Notes under the pieces: generated by a model
The model's database searches: none
What the model saw: the letters and a program-made list of their open reading frames with translations, nothing else
Told to the model about the DNA's origin: nothing
DNA from: Parasegetibacter sp. NRK P23
GTDB taxonomy: Bacteria; Bacteroidota; Bacteroidia; Chitinophagales; Chitinophagaceae
DNA length: 64,000 bases
Direction: 5' to 3'
Assembly (NCBI RefSeq): GCF_023721715.1
Contig: NZ_JAMDLG010000001.1
Location: 3,263,784 to 3,327,783 of the forward strand
Made by a program: the position numbers and the translations under genes
Shown: positions 43,358 to 51,780 of the stretch, one piece after another
Numbering within the stretch: position 1 is the first letter of the stretch
How the letters are laid out: every line of letters begins with the position of its first letter

Positions 43358-44079
43358 TTGAAATACCAGTTTTCAGCATTTGGAATTATCGAGGAAATAC
43401 CGGGCATCTTATATTTTGTTACCGGGTTGAGGGTTTGATGTAGTTTCTTTGCCAAAGCATCTTTTCCTGCCTGCTCAAACATGGCTCCGGCCAATGCACG
43501 GGTGGCCGCCGGGTATTTGAGCAACAACGCTGCCATTTTTTTTTGGTCCGAATCTGATAAATCATTTACAATAGTGTTGAGCCGGACAATAGAAGACAGC
43601 ACCGGAACGTCTGGTATTTCCCTGATATACCTGATGGCATCGAGAATTTGAAGTAATGGTATATGTTCTGTAGTAATTTCATTTTTCTGCCGGACAAATG
43701 AGATCGTGTATCGGTCCCGTTTTAATTTTGAACGAACATCGTTTTTGCCTATTTGAATGGTGTTACTAACCTGAGTTGTTAGTCCCAGCTTATTATAGAT
43801 TGAATATCCTGTGAGATAACCTGTTACCTTGCCACCATCTTCCAGCAGGTCCTTTACCACCTGGTACAAATCAGGCCCCAGCTTACCAAACACAGTATGT
43901 TCTGCTTTGTAATATCTGCCTTTTGCAAGCTTTGACAATTTACCGGCTTCCACCATTCTGTTGAGCGCCTTTATGGTTGCCTCACGCTGGTCCGGCTCCT
44001 TTAAAAAGGTTGAGTAAGAAAACACCTGGCCAGGAGGTAGCTTCTCAATTTGCTTCGATATGAACGCTGTTGTACTCAT
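43354..44079 (-). CDS. AbiEi-like antitoxin with winged-helix domain (DUF6088 type)
   Basis: A 241-residue protein with an N-terminal winged-helix segment (LPPGQVFSYSTFLKEPDQRE with TIKALNRMVEAGKLSKLAKGRYYKAE split, about residues 14-59) and a C-terminal domain typical of the AbiEi/DUF6088 antitoxins. It sits upstream of, and overlaps by 4 bases, the AbiEii toxin gene, the standard antitoxin-toxin order. In AbiE the antitoxin represses its own promoter through inverted repeats. A 16-bp perfect palindrome at 44104-44139 lies over the upstream promoter. AT-rich like its partner. Confidence 0.85.
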   Translation of the reverse strand: MSTTAFISKQIEKLPPGQVFSYSTFLKEPDQREATIKALNRMVEAGKLSKLAKGRYYKAEHTVFGKLGPDLYQVVKDLLEDGGKVTGYLTGYSIYNKLGLTTQVSNTIQIGKNDVRSKLKRDRYTISFVRQKNEITTEHIPLLQILDAIRYIREIPDVPVLSSIVRLNTIVNDLSDSDQKKMAALLLKYPAATRALAGAMFEQAGKDALAKKLHQTLNPVTKYKMPGISSIIPNAENWYFK

Positions 44080-44091
44080 CTAAGTTGAGTA

Positions 44092-44099
44092 CAAATATA
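44092..44099 (-). promoter_or_regulatory. -7 box (TATATTTG) of the AbiE operon
   Basis: On the minus strand TATATTTG matches TAnnTTTG 12 bases before the antitoxin ATG, giving an almost leaderless transcript. The region where the -33 box is expected (about 44119-44123) lies inside the palindrome at 44104-44139. Confidence 0.5.
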
Positions 44100-44103
44100 A
44101 ACT

Positions 44104-44139
44104 AAATGTCCAGTTTTTTAATGAAAAAACTGGACATTT
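44104..44139. promoter_or_regulatory. Perfect 16-bp palindrome, candidate AbiEi operator
   Basis: AAATGTCCAGTTTTTT (44104-44119) and AAAAAACTGGACATTT (44124-44139) are exact complements with a 4-base centre. It starts 4 bases upstream of the AbiE -7 box and ends 9 bases before the -33-like TTTTG of the divergent HAD gene. It could be an operator, or serve as a terminator-like hairpin; the position over the promoter favours an operator. Confidence 0.6.
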
Positions 44140-44148
44140 TAGAAAGAA

Positions 44149-44183
44149 TTTTGTTTCTATTCTAAGATCCCTACCTATCTTTG
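44149..44183 (+). promoter_or_regulatory. HAD-hydrolase promoter (-33 TTTTG, -7 TATCTTTG)
   Basis: TTTTG (44149-44153), then a 22-bp spacer, then TATCTTTG (44176-44183), 3 bases before the ATG at 44187. The transcript would be close to leaderless. It is divergent to the AbiE promoter. Confidence 0.55.
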
Positions 44184-44186
44184 CGC

Positions 44187-44882
44187 ATGAAATACTCCCA
44201 TCTTTTCTTTGACCTCGACCACACCCTCTGGGACTTCGAAGCCAATTCACGCCTCACTTTGCAGGAGCTCTTCCTTCAACTTGATCTTCCGGCAAAAGGC
44301 ATAAAAGATTTTGACTCCTTCCACCAAAAATACCTCTACCACAACGACCGCCTCTGGGAAAGATACCGCAAGGGATTTGTGAAACAGGATGAACTCCGCT
44401 GGAAAAGAATGTGGCTCACCCTGCTCGATTTTAAGATCGGAGACGAAAAACTCGCCCGCGAAATGGCCCGCCTTTTTCTCGCGGGATTACCCACACGAAA
44501 CCTGCTTTTCCCCGGAACCCTGGAACTGCTCGATTACCTGCGTTCCAAAAATTACCAACTGCACCTCATCACCAACGGGTTCGAAGACGTGCAACACAGC
44601 AAACTAAAGTATTCCGGGTTATCCCCTTATTTCGGGGAAGTGATTACTTCTGAAGGTTCCAACAGCCTCAAGCCCAACAAAGAGATTTTCGATTTCGCTT
44701 TCAGGAAAACAGGCGCCGTTCCCGAAAAAAGCATCATGATAGGAGATAGTATAGAAGCTGATATGGAAGGTGCGAAGAATGCCGGTATCGATCATATATT
44801 CGTGAACCACATGGCGGTGAAAACCGATTTCAGGGCCACGCATACGGTGTATTCCCTGCCTGAACTGCACACGATTTTTTAA
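44187..44882 (+). CDS. YjjG-like HAD family hydrolase (noncanonical nucleotidase)
   Basis: A 231-residue haloacid dehalogenase-type phosphatase. Motif I is FFDLDHTLWD (catalytic Asp near residue 9), motif II LHLITNGFEDVQ, and motif III/IV SLKPNKEIF with MIGDSIEADMEGAKNAGI. The long helical cap between motifs I and II is typical of YjjG, a pyrimidine nucleotidase that removes unusual nucleotides. It starts at the ATG 44187 rather than a TTG 6 bases upstream, given the adjacent promoter. Its exact substrate cannot be read from sequence. Confidence 0.88.
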   Translation: MKYSHLFFDLDHTLWDFEANSRLTLQELFLQLDLPAKGIKDFDSFHQKYLYHNDRLWERYRKGFVKQDELRWKRMWLTLLDFKIGDEKLAREMARLFLAGLPTRNLLFPGTLELLDYLRSKNYQLHLITNGFEDVQHSKLKYSGLSPYFGEVITSEGSNSLKPNKEIFDFAFRKTGAVPEKSIMIGDSIEADMEGAKNAGIDHIFVNHMAVKTDFRATHTVYSLPELHTIF

Positions 44883-44939
44883 CCGGCTCATCCCCCCGAA
44901 AAAGACTAATTTTGCCCGGTTCAAAAAACGATAAAGAAA

Positions 44940-45914
44940 ATGAGTAAAGGACCCGTTTCACAGTTTATCACGCACCATTACCGCCATTTTAACGCCGCTG
45001 CCCTGGTAGATGCCGCCAAAGGATATGAGACCCATCTCCTTGAAAACGGTAAAATGCTGGTATCCCTGGCAGGCGCCATGAGTACCGCAGAACTGGGCGT
45101 TTCCCTCGCGGAGATGATCCGTCAGGATAAGATTCATATCATCAGTTGCACAGGCGCCAACCTGGAAGAAGACGTGATGAACCTGGTGGCCCACTCCCAC
45201 TATAAGCGCATCCCCAACTACCGCGATCTTACACCCCAGGAAGAATGGGACCTGCTGGAGAACCACTATAACCGCGTAACCGATACCTGCATCCCCGAAG
45301 AAGAAGCTTTCCGCCGCCTCCAGAAACACCTGGTGAAGCAATGGAAAGACGCGGAAGCCAACGGCGAAAGGTTCTTCCCGCACGAGTTCCTGTACAAAAC
45401 AGTATTGAGCGGAGAACTGGAACAATATTATGAGATCGACCCCAAAGACAGCTGGATCGTGGCCGCAGCAGAAAAGAACCTGCCCATCGTGGTGCCGGGC
45501 TGGGAAGACAGTACCACCGGTAACATCTTCGCCAGTTACGTGATCAAAGGGGAACTGAAGGCCGATACGGTGAAAAGCGGTATCGAATACATGGTGTGGC
45601 TGGCCGACTGGTACCGCCAGAATTCCGAAGGAAAAGGCGTGGGCTTCTTCCAGATCGGTGGCGGCATCGCCGGGGATTTCCCCATCTGTGTGGTACCCAT
45701 GATGTACCAGGACCTGGAATGGCACGATGTTCCTTTCTGGAGCTACTTCTGCCAGATATCAGATTCCACCACATCTTATGGTTCCTACTCCGGTGCCGTG
45801 CCCAACGAAAAAATCACCTGGGGTAAACTGGATATCCATACGCCCAAGTACATCGTGGAAAGTGATGCCACCATTGTGGCTCCGTTGATTTTCGCTTATC
45901 TGTTAGGTTGGTAG
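44940..45914 (+). CDS. Deoxyhypusine synthase-like family protein
   Basis: A 324-residue protein of the deoxyhypusine synthase fold, which in eukaryotes uses NAD and spermidine to modify eIF5A. The catalytic Lys is conserved in NEKITWGKLDI (Lys296, matching the WGK lysine of human DHS). NAD-binding-like parts are MLVSLAGAMSTAELG (about 39-53) and the SCTGANLEEDVMN stretch. Bacteria lack eIF5A, so the natural substrate of such proteins is uncertain; some bacterial relatives act in homospermidine or related polyamine reactions. It is 57 bases after the HAD gene and has a TAATTTTG box at 44907-44914. Confidence 0.85.
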   Translation: MSKGPVSQFITHHYRHFNAAALVDAAKGYETHLLENGKMLVSLAGAMSTAELGVSLAEMIRQDKIHIISCTGANLEEDVMNLVAHSHYKRIPNYRDLTPQEEWDLLENHYNRVTDTCIPEEEAFRRLQKHLVKQWKDAEANGERFFPHEFLYKTVLSGELEQYYEIDPKDSWIVAAAEKNLPIVVPGWEDSTTGNIFASYVIKGELKADTVKSGIEYMVWLADWYRQNSEGKGVGFFQIGGGIAGDFPICVVPMMYQDLEWHDVPFWSYFCQISDSTTSYGSYSGAVPNEKITWGKLDIHTPKYIVESDATIVAPLIFAYLLGW

Positions 45915-45938
45915 GAAGCTATTGTGCTACAAATAATA

Positions 45939-45978
45939 AAAGCTGGCGTATCCAAAGAGATGCGCCAGCTTTATTTTA
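45939..45978 (+). terminator. Intrinsic terminator after the DHS-like gene
   Basis: A 10-bp stem (AAAGCTGGCG 45939-45948 / CGCCAGCTTT 45963-45972, 14-nt loop) is followed by ATTTTATA. It ends the HAD-DHS-like transcript 25 bases past the stop. Confidence 0.75.
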
Positions 45979-46060
45979 TACATCAATCCTTTCTACATAC
46001 TTTTCCCGCAAACAGCACACGCGTTCCTGACATTACTTATCCGCCCAGGCGCCTTAATAT

Positions 46061-46106
46061 GTCTGCGAGACTGCGAGGAACGGAGCACGAAGCAGTTGCG
46101 TGAAAC
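46061..46106. repeat. Intergenic repeat copy before the 159-residue membrane protein gene
   Basis: GTCTGCGAGACTGCGAGGAA followed by CGGAGCACGAAGCAGTTGCG and TGAAAC (46061-46106) repeats the GAGGAACGAAGCA and TTGCGTGAAA elements seen at 8453-8610 and 18915-18985. Confidence 0.7.
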
Positions 46107-46129
46107 AAATTTACTCCCGACGCCGTAAC

Positions 46130-46609
46130 TCATTCCTTCCCGAACAACTCCCGCTTTGCCTCCAACGCTTTCGCATCGCCCAACGGACGGATCAGGTTGA
46201 TGAGGATAATAGTTTTTACAATGATGCCCCTGAAAATGCTGGCCACCCCGGCCGAAGCGCCGTCTGAATAGCCCGTTGCTACTGCCCCCAGTATAATAAA
46301 GGCGCAAAAAGTAATGATGCCCCACACAATGGCCGTGTATGGTTTTTTCTTTGTCCAGAATCCAAGGGCAACGAATATACCAGCCTCCACCAGTGCGATG
46401 GCCATTACTACTGAAATCGTGATCGCGTCCAGGTCGGGTGTCATGAACAGGCTGATCATTTCACCGACGAAGAATAGTCCGGCTGCCCAGAATAATGCGT
46501 TACGCGCTTTTTTCACCCCCAGTTCATAGCCTTCCATTTCTATTTGTGCGAGGTCGGCTACATAAGAAGAGATCGTGTCCTGATCGTTTTGCTGCGGAGC
46601 TTTTTCCAT
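46130..46609 (-). CDS. Predicted inner-membrane protein, unknown function
   Basis: A 159-residue protein with three to four transmembrane helices (about residues 36-56, 62-83, 88-110 and 124-141). A short charged N-terminus (DTISSYVADLAQIEMEGYEL) and C-terminus (RPLGDAKALEAKRELFGKE) remain outside the membrane. No family was recognised. It is flanked by a repeat on one side and a strong terminator of the M28 gene on the other, so it is a single-gene unit. Confidence 0.65.
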   Translation of the reverse strand: MEKAPQQNDQDTISSYVADLAQIEMEGYELGVKKARNALFWAAGLFFVGEMISLFMTPDLDAITISVVMAIALVEAGIFVALGFWTKKKPYTAIVWGIITFCAFIILGAVATGYSDGASAGVASIFRGIIVKTIILINLIRPLGDAKALEAKRELFGKE

Positions 46610-46652
46610 AAGAAGGTTGTTTGGCTACAAAATAATAGCCGATTCCCTAAAA

Positions 46653-46693
46653 AAGAAATGTTGAACGCGGTATTTTCCGGTTCAACATTTCTT
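46653..46693 (-). terminator. Intrinsic terminator of the M28 peptidase operon
   Basis: A 14-bp stem (AAGAAATGTTGAAC 46653-46666 / GTTCAACATTTCTT 46680-46693) with a GCGG/CCG inner pairing, followed on the minus strand by T-rich sequence (A-run 46649-46654). It lies 19 bases past the M28 stop. Confidence 0.85.
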
Positions 46694-46712
46694 AATCGGG
46701 TAGCCTGGTTGT

Positions 46713-48209
46713 TTACAGCGGCTTATCCCTTACAATTTTGTTTTCCCTGTTGGCCATTTCCCAGGCGGTGTAGAACACCAGGCGGGCACGTTTTTCCATC
46801 AGGGGATAATTGATTTTATCAGGCGTATCACCGGGACGGTGGTAATCGGCATGCACGCCGTTGAAGTAAAAGATCACGGGCACACCTTTCACGGCGAAAT
46901 TATAGTGGTCGCTCCTGTAGTAGAAGCGGTTGGGATCGTTGGGATCATTGTATTTGTAATCCAGCTTCATTTTCACGAACTGCTTGTTGGCGGCTTCGCT
47001 TACGGGGCGCAGATCGGAACTGAGTTTATCGTCGCCGATCACGTAAACATAATTGCCGGAGTCGGCACTTTTCTGGTATTCAAAACCCACCCTTCCGATC
47101 ATATCGATGTTCAGGTCGGCCACTGTATTCTCCAATGGGAATATGGGGTGGTTGGAATAGTAGGCGGAACCCCAGAGCCCTTTCTCTTCCCCTGAAACCG
47201 TCATGAAAACGATGGACCTGCGCGGTCCTTTCCCGGCGGCTTTCGCTTTGGCGAAGGCTTCCGCCATTTCGAGGATGGACACGGTTCCGGAGCCGTCGTC
47301 ATCGGCGCCCGCGTTGATCACGCCATTTTCAATACCGATATGGTCGTAGTGCGCGGTCACAAAAAGGTATTCATCTTTTTTATCGGTTCCTTCCACCACA
47401 CCGAGTACGTTGGTACTTTCGAGTTGGGTGAATGATTTGCTGAACGCGAGTTTTACTTCAGCGGGATAAGTTTTGGAAGGAATGGTATTGGCTTTTGCCT
47501 GGTTCCAGTCGGCACCCATCAGCTTAGCCGCCACCTGCTCGGAAATGGAGAATACATTTGGCGTTACGCTTCTTTTGTACTGGTTCAGGCTCATTGCCCC
47601 ATGTTGTGCGGCGATGCCCTGTTCGCGGGGAAACCCGCCCTGTACCAGCAATACTGCGGCCGCGCCCTTACGGATAAGCGCGTTGATCACCCTGGCGTAG
47701 TTGGCGTTGCGGGAATTGGCTGCTGCGGAAAGTCCGTTTACCAGTACCAGTTTCCCGGTTACTTCCAGGTTTTTGTAATCATTTCCGCCGCCCACCATAG
47801 TGGTGTCTTTCACATATACGAACTCACTGAAATATTGTGTGGCGGTATGGCTCTGGCCTAGGTTGAGTGTGAAGTCCTGGTCCAGTTTCAGCGCTGTACC
47901 ATTCACCATCAGTTCCGCGGCTTCAAATTTGTCTTCATACACGGGGAATGCCTGCTGGTAGCTGGTTCCGTTACCAGGTTTCAGTCCCAGGGATTTAAAG
48001 TATTCTTCTATATAAGCTGCGGCTTTTCTTTGTCCTTCTTTCGCGGTTTCGCGGCCTTCCATTTCGGGACCGGCTACAATATAGAGGTGTTTTTTCAGGT
48101 CAGCGGCGGTGATGGTTTTACCGAATTTATCGGCTCCTTTCAACGTTGTTTTTTGGGCCATGGTGGGAACGGCGCCCATCAATGCCATGGCAAAGAGCAG
48201 TTTTCGCAT
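46713..48209 (-). CDS. M28 family metallopeptidase
   Basis: A 498-residue secreted zinc aminopeptidase-like protein with a signal peptide (residues 1-18, ending TMAQ), a PA-domain insertion (about 140-260, VTGKLVLVNGLSAAAN) and the M28 catalytic core with AHYDHIG, NAGADDDGSGTVS, SGEEKGLWGS, LNIDMIGR and YRSDHYNF, which supply the two-zinc ligands and the general base Glu. It is the last gene of the tatC-rpiB-M28 run (35 bases after rpiB). Substrate unknown; probably periplasmic or surface peptide degradation. Confidence 0.9.
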   Translation of the reverse strand: MRKLLFAMALMGAVPTMAQKTTLKGADKFGKTITAADLKKHLYIVAGPEMEGRETAKEGQRKAAAYIEEYFKSLGLKPGNGTSYQQAFPVYEDKFEAAELMVNGTALKLDQDFTLNLGQSHTATQYFSEFVYVKDTTMVGGGNDYKNLEVTGKLVLVNGLSAAANSRNANYARVINALIRKGAAAVLLVQGGFPREQGIAAQHGAMSLNQYKRSVTPNVFSISEQVAAKLMGADWNQAKANTIPSKTYPAEVKLAFSKSFTQLESTNVLGVVEGTDKKDEYLFVTAHYDHIGIENGVINAGADDDGSGTVSILEMAEAFAKAKAAGKGPRRSIVFMTVSGEEKGLWGSAYYSNHPIFPLENTVADLNIDMIGRVGFEYQKSADSGNYVYVIGDDKLSSDLRPVSEAANKQFVKMKLDYKYNDPNDPNRFYYRSDHYNFAVKGVPVIFYFNGVHADYHRPGDTPDKINYPLMEKRARLVFYTAWEMANRENKIVRDKPL

Positions 48210-48244
48210 ATGTAATTGTTGGTGTTTTCCGGAGAGAATGGTGG

Positions 48245-48697
48245 TTAACAGGAGATCTTGTTCACGCGTTTTTCGTGTCTGCCGCCTTCAAATTCCGTAT
48301 GCAGGAATGTGTCCACGATTTGTTTGGCAAGGTCAGTGGAAATGAATCTTGCAGGGATACAAATAATGTTGGCGTTGTTGTGTTTCCTGGCCAGGCTCGC
48401 GAGTTCTTCCTGCCATGCGATGGCGGCCCGGATACCCTGGTGCTTGTTGGCGGTAATGGCTACCCCGTTCGCACTGCCGCATACCAGTACACCGCAGCCC
48501 GATTCGCCCGATTCCACACTGAGGGAAGTGGGGTGCGCAAAGTCTGGATAATCCGCAGAATCAGGACTGTTGGTGCCGAAGTTTTTTACGGTATATCCTT
48601 TCTCCTGGAGATAAGCCAGCAGCATTTCCTTGTATTCATAACCGGCATGGTCGGCACCGATAGCGATAGGCAACGAAAGGTCGAACGAAGTATTCAT
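48245..48697 (-). CDS. rpiB: Ribose-5-phosphate isomerase B
   Basis: A 150-residue isomerase that interconverts ribose 5-phosphate and ribulose 5-phosphate. Family motifs are IAIGADHAGYEYKE (residues 11-24), DYPDFAH, and the catalytic-Cys stretch GCGVLVCGSANGVAITANK. The C-terminal HxxR element is GRHEKRVNKI. It sits between tatC and the M28 peptidase with spacings of 44 and 35 bases, so the three are probably one operon. Confidence 0.94.
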   Translation of the reverse strand: MNTSFDLSLPIAIGADHAGYEYKEMLLAYLQEKGYTVKNFGTNSPDSADYPDFAHPTSLSVESGESGCGVLVCGSANGVAITANKHQGIRAAIAWQEELASLARKHNNANIICIPARFISTDLAKQIVDTFLHTEFEGGRHEKRVNKISC

Positions 48698-48741
48698 GAT
48701 AAATTAAGATTACAGGACGTGAAGTTAACTAATAATCACGA

Positions 48742-49584
48742 TCAACTCCATTCCTTGTCTTTCTTCTCCTGGTCGCGTACTACCCTTGCGGAGATGCCGA
48801 TACTGATTTCATAAAGAATCCAGAGCGGGATGGTTACGATCAACTGGCTCACCACATCAGGCGGTGTAATCACGGCCGCGATTACCAGGATTACCACTAC
48901 CGCGTACTTGCGTGAGGCACGGAGAAATGCCGGGGTTAATATACCTACTCTCGAAAGGAAAAGCACGGCCAGCGGAAGCTGGAACACCACGCCCGTGCCC
49001 AATACGAGTTGGGTGATGTTCTCAATATAGTCGGAGATACGGAAATTGTTCTCGATCAGCGGACTGAGCGTAAAGCTCGCAAAGAAGTTCACCGTATAAG
49101 GGGCGAGCAGGAAATAACCGAAACCCACACCCAGGAAGAAGAGCAGTGATACCCAGAAGATCATGCCCCGTGTCTTTTTCTTTTCCTTTGGCGTGAGGGC
49201 CGGGCCCACAAAGCGCCAGAATTCCCAGAAAACATAAGGGAAGGCGATAATGAAGCCCGCTACGAAGGCGATGGTAAAGCTCATCATGAACTGGGAACTC
49301 ATCTCTGTACTGATCAGTTTCAGGTTGATGTCTTCCATGCACATGGCATCGCCCATCCCGACTTTATGGCTGAAGTCGCAGATCAGCTTATAGGTGATAA
49401 AATCGTTGTGGGCAGGGCCGAGAATAATATCGTTGAAGAAAAAATCAATATTCGCGAACACGACAATCGCGCCTACCAGCACAGCCGCCAATGAACGTAC
49501 CACGTGCCAGCGCAGCGCTTCAAGATGGTCCACGAACGACATTTCCGCCTGGTCATCACTCCTGTTGAACAATTTCTTTACCAT
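48742..49584 (-). CDS. tatC: Sec-independent protein translocase TatC
   Basis: A 280-residue inner-membrane protein, the receptor of the twin-arginine translocation pathway for folded proteins. Six transmembrane helices are visible (about 28-48, 99-124, 140-160, 182-205, 221-241 and 246-264). Conserved parts are SFVDHLEALRWHVVRS at the N-terminus, FPYVFWEFWRFVGPAL and LLPAPYT-like LLAPYTVNFF. The first periplasmic loop is longer than in E. coli (about residues 50-95) and holds two Cys. The start at 49584 is preferred over a codon at 49608, which overlaps the -7 promoter box. tatA is not adjacent. Confidence 0.95.
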   Translation of the reverse strand: MVKKLFNRSDDQAEMSFVDHLEALRWHVVRSLAAVLVGAIVVFANIDFFFNDIILGPAHNDFITYKLICDFSHKVGMGDAMCMEDINLKLISTEMSSQFMMSFTIAFVAGFIIAFPYVFWEFWRFVGPALTPKEKKKTRGMIFWVSLLFFLGVGFGYFLLAPYTVNFFASFTLSPLIENNFRISDYIENITQLVLGTGVVFQLPLAVLFLSRVGILTPAFLRASRKYAVVVILVIAAVITPPDVVSQLIVTIPLWILYEISIGISARVVRDQEKKDKEWS

Positions 49585-49605
49585 ATCAGATGCATGAAAG
49601 CGGGG

Positions 49606-49613
49606 CAAAAATA
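49606..49613 (-). promoter_or_regulatory. -7 box (TATTTTTG) of the tatC operon
   Basis: On the minus strand TATTTTTG fits TAnnTTTG, 21 bases before the tatC ATG at 49584. It supports the start choice. No clear -33 box is seen. Confidence 0.45.
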
Positions 49614-49677
49614 ACCCATAAACCCATTGCCCGAAGAATTATTAAAACGAATACCAACTGTTTTATATATTTATTTT

Positions 49678-50349
49678 ATGATTTCCAGGCTGCCCCTCAC
49701 TATTTCCAACGCATACCTTATTCAATGCGAGCAACCGATATTGGTGGATACGGGGTCGCCCGGCGATTTTCAACTGCTCTCGCGCCGCCTGGAAAAAGAA
49801 GGACTCACGCTCCATGAACTTGCAATGATCGTGCATACACACGCCCACGCCGATCATGTGGGTTCCACCCACGCCATCAAGGAAAAAGCGGACATCCCCA
49901 CCATCATCCATACCAACGACCTTCAATGGATCGAAAAAGGCGCGAATGCGCCCGCCGGTGCCAAAGGACTTACGGGTTTAATCGGCTCCTGGTTTTTGGC
50001 CCGCCGCTTTACACCCTTCTCCACCGAGATCATCTTCGAAGGGGAGATGGACCTCAACCCGTTCGGCGCTCCCGCGAAACTCATTCACACGCCTGGTCAC
50101 ACGCTTGGTTCCGCCTCCATCATTTTTGAGAATGGCGAGGCCATCATCGGCGACCTGCTCAGTGGCGGTCATTTCGGGGGATACATCCAACCTTCCAAAC
50201 CCAGATTCCCCTACCTGTACCGGGATAAGAAAAACATCCTGATGAATGTTCAACGTTTGCTGGATTGGGGCGTGCAGCGTTTTCACGTGGGACACGGCGG
50301 TCCTTTAAAAAGAGATGATGTGGCAAAATGGCTTCAGAAGATGAAGTAA
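49678..50349 (+). CDS. Metallo-beta-lactamase-fold hydrolase
   Basis: A 223-residue MBL-fold protein. Metal-binding motifs are THAHADHVG (about residues 53-61), the His in LIHTPGHTLGS, the Asp in AIIGDLLSGG, and HVGHGGPL near the end. Similar proteins include glyoxalase II-like and YcbL-like hydrolases; the substrate cannot be assigned. The ATG at 49678 is chosen over an in-frame TTG at 49627. It is divergent to tatC and convergent with the aldehyde dehydrogenase, leaving only 8 bases between the two stops. Confidence 0.85.
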   Translation: MISRLPLTISNAYLIQCEQPILVDTGSPGDFQLLSRRLEKEGLTLHELAMIVHTHAHADHVGSTHAIKEKADIPTIIHTNDLQWIEKGANAPAGAKGLTGLIGSWFLARRFTPFSTEIIFEGEMDLNPFGAPAKLIHTPGHTLGSASIIFENGEAIIGDLLSGGHFGGYIQPSKPRFPYLYRDKKNILMNVQRLLDWGVQRFHVGHGGPLKRDDVAKWLQKMK

Positions 50350-50357
50350 CCATCCGC

Positions 50358-51734
50358 TCATTTTAAAAATTTCCGCAACCATTTTAGTCTGTTCCCGAAC
50401 GGGGGATATTTGAGGGAAGGATCGAACCACACCGGGGTTTGCATCACGGCCTTTCGGTGGGTAAATGTGTGAAAGCCGTGAAGGCCATGGTACGCGCCGA
50501 TTCCACTGTTCCCGATGCCGCCGAAAGGAAGCCGCGGGTTCATCAGGTGATAGGCCACGTTATTGATGCAGCCGCCGCCGAAAGGAAACGCCTTCATTAA
50601 TTTTTCCGCATAGCCGGTATTGTTGGTAAACACATACAGGGCCAATGGCGAAGGATGGCGGGAAAGGTTTTGAAAAAGTTCTTCCTCTGATGTATAAGTC
50701 AGGACGGGCAGTATCGGACCAAAAATTTCTTCCTCCATAATGCGCGTGTTGGGAGCGATGTCTACCATGATGGTGGGTTCAATGTACAGCTCCTCGGCAT
50801 TTATTTTTCCTCCGCAAAATATCCTTCCTTCTGAAAGATAACTGCACAGCCTGGAAAACTGCCTTTCGTTGATGATACGGGCGTAATCGGGCGATTGAAA
50901 TGGTTCTTCTCCATAGAAAGAGCGGATACATTTTTTCATTTCTTCCAGCAACCGCTGCGCTACGCTTTCGTGCGCCAATACATAATCCGGGGCTACACAC
51001 ATCTGGCCGGCATTGGAAAACTTAGGGGCACATATTCGTTTAGCCGTAACCGGTATATCCGCGTCCTGCGCCACCACCACCGGGCTTTTACCCCCAAGTT
51101 CCAGGGTAACGGGCATCAATTGCCGGGCGGCCATTTCATATATTTTCTTTCCAATATTGCTTCCTCCAGTGAAAAAAACATGGTCGAAACGGAAATTCAT
51201 CAATTCACCGACCGTTTTTTCACCGTCCCCCTCCACGACTTTTATGTATGCCGGAGAAAAATATTTACCGATCATTTCAGCCATCAGCGCTGATGATGCG
51301 GGGGCGGCTTCCGAAGGTTTTAACACCACGCAATTGCCTGCGCCTATGGCATTGATCATTGGCAGCAGGGTGAGCATGAAGGGATAATTCCATGGTCCGA
51401 TAACCAATACAACACCCAGCGGTTCTTTGTATATCCGGCTTTTAGATGGGAAGTTGAGGAAATTGGTGCCCGGTTTTTCGGGCCGTATCCATTTGCGGAG
51501 ATTTTTCAACGTAAAGCTGATCTCCGCTTTTAGCATACCCGTTTCCGTAACATAAGATTCTGTTAAAGGTTTTCTGAAATCGGCAAATAGCGCGGCGGCA
51601 ATCTTCTCTTCGTATTCTTCCAGCGCTCTGTACATTATTTTCAACTGCGTTTGTCGCCACGATAATGACCTTGTCTCTCCGGTTTCGAAGAAACGGCGCA
51701 TGGCAATCAGTTCGTTGTGCAAAACTTCCCCCAT
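50358..51734 (-). CDS. Class 3-type aldehyde dehydrogenase
   Basis: A 458-residue NAD(P)-dependent aldehyde dehydrogenase. Features are VVLVIGPWNYPF (about 107-118), the cofactor loop FFTGGSNIGKKI, the general base Glu in TLELGGKSP, and the catalytic Cys in SNAGQMCVAPDY. Length (about 450-460, shorter than the ~490-residue class 1/2 enzymes) and the GQxCxAPDY form match the class 3 (ALDH3-like) group, which oxidises medium- and long-chain fatty aldehydes. It lies divergently from tadA with 46 bases between the starts. Confidence 0.93.
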   Translation of the reverse strand: MGEVLHNELIAMRRFFETGETRSLSWRQTQLKIMYRALEEYEEKIAAALFADFRKPLTESYVTETGMLKAEISFTLKNLRKWIRPEKPGTNFLNFPSKSRIYKEPLGVVLVIGPWNYPFMLTLLPMINAIGAGNCVVLKPSEAAPASSALMAEMIGKYFSPAYIKVVEGDGEKTVGELMNFRFDHVFFTGGSNIGKKIYEMAARQLMPVTLELGGKSPVVVAQDADIPVTAKRICAPKFSNAGQMCVAPDYVLAHESVAQRLLEEMKKCIRSFYGEEPFQSPDYARIINERQFSRLCSYLSEGRIFCGGKINAEELYIEPTIMVDIAPNTRIMEEEIFGPILPVLTYTSEEELFQNLSRHPSPLALYVFTNNTGYAEKLMKAFPFGGGCINNVAYHLMNPRLPFGGIGNSGIGAYHGLHGFHTFTHRKAVMQTPVWFDPSLKYPPFGNRLKWLRKFLK

Positions 51735-51780
51735 TGCATCAAGTTACAGAAAACCGTGCGCAATCTGTAATTTGCGGGTG

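Noticed and set aside
44104-44139. The AbiE palindrome as a simple terminator
   Set aside because: No gene ends there; it lies between two divergent promoters, so an operator role is more likely, although hairpin formation is possible.
51700-51780. Longer tadA N-terminus from the in-frame ATG at 51700
   Set aside because: It would overlap the start region of the aldehyde dehydrogenase on the other strand and adds residues not found in TadA.
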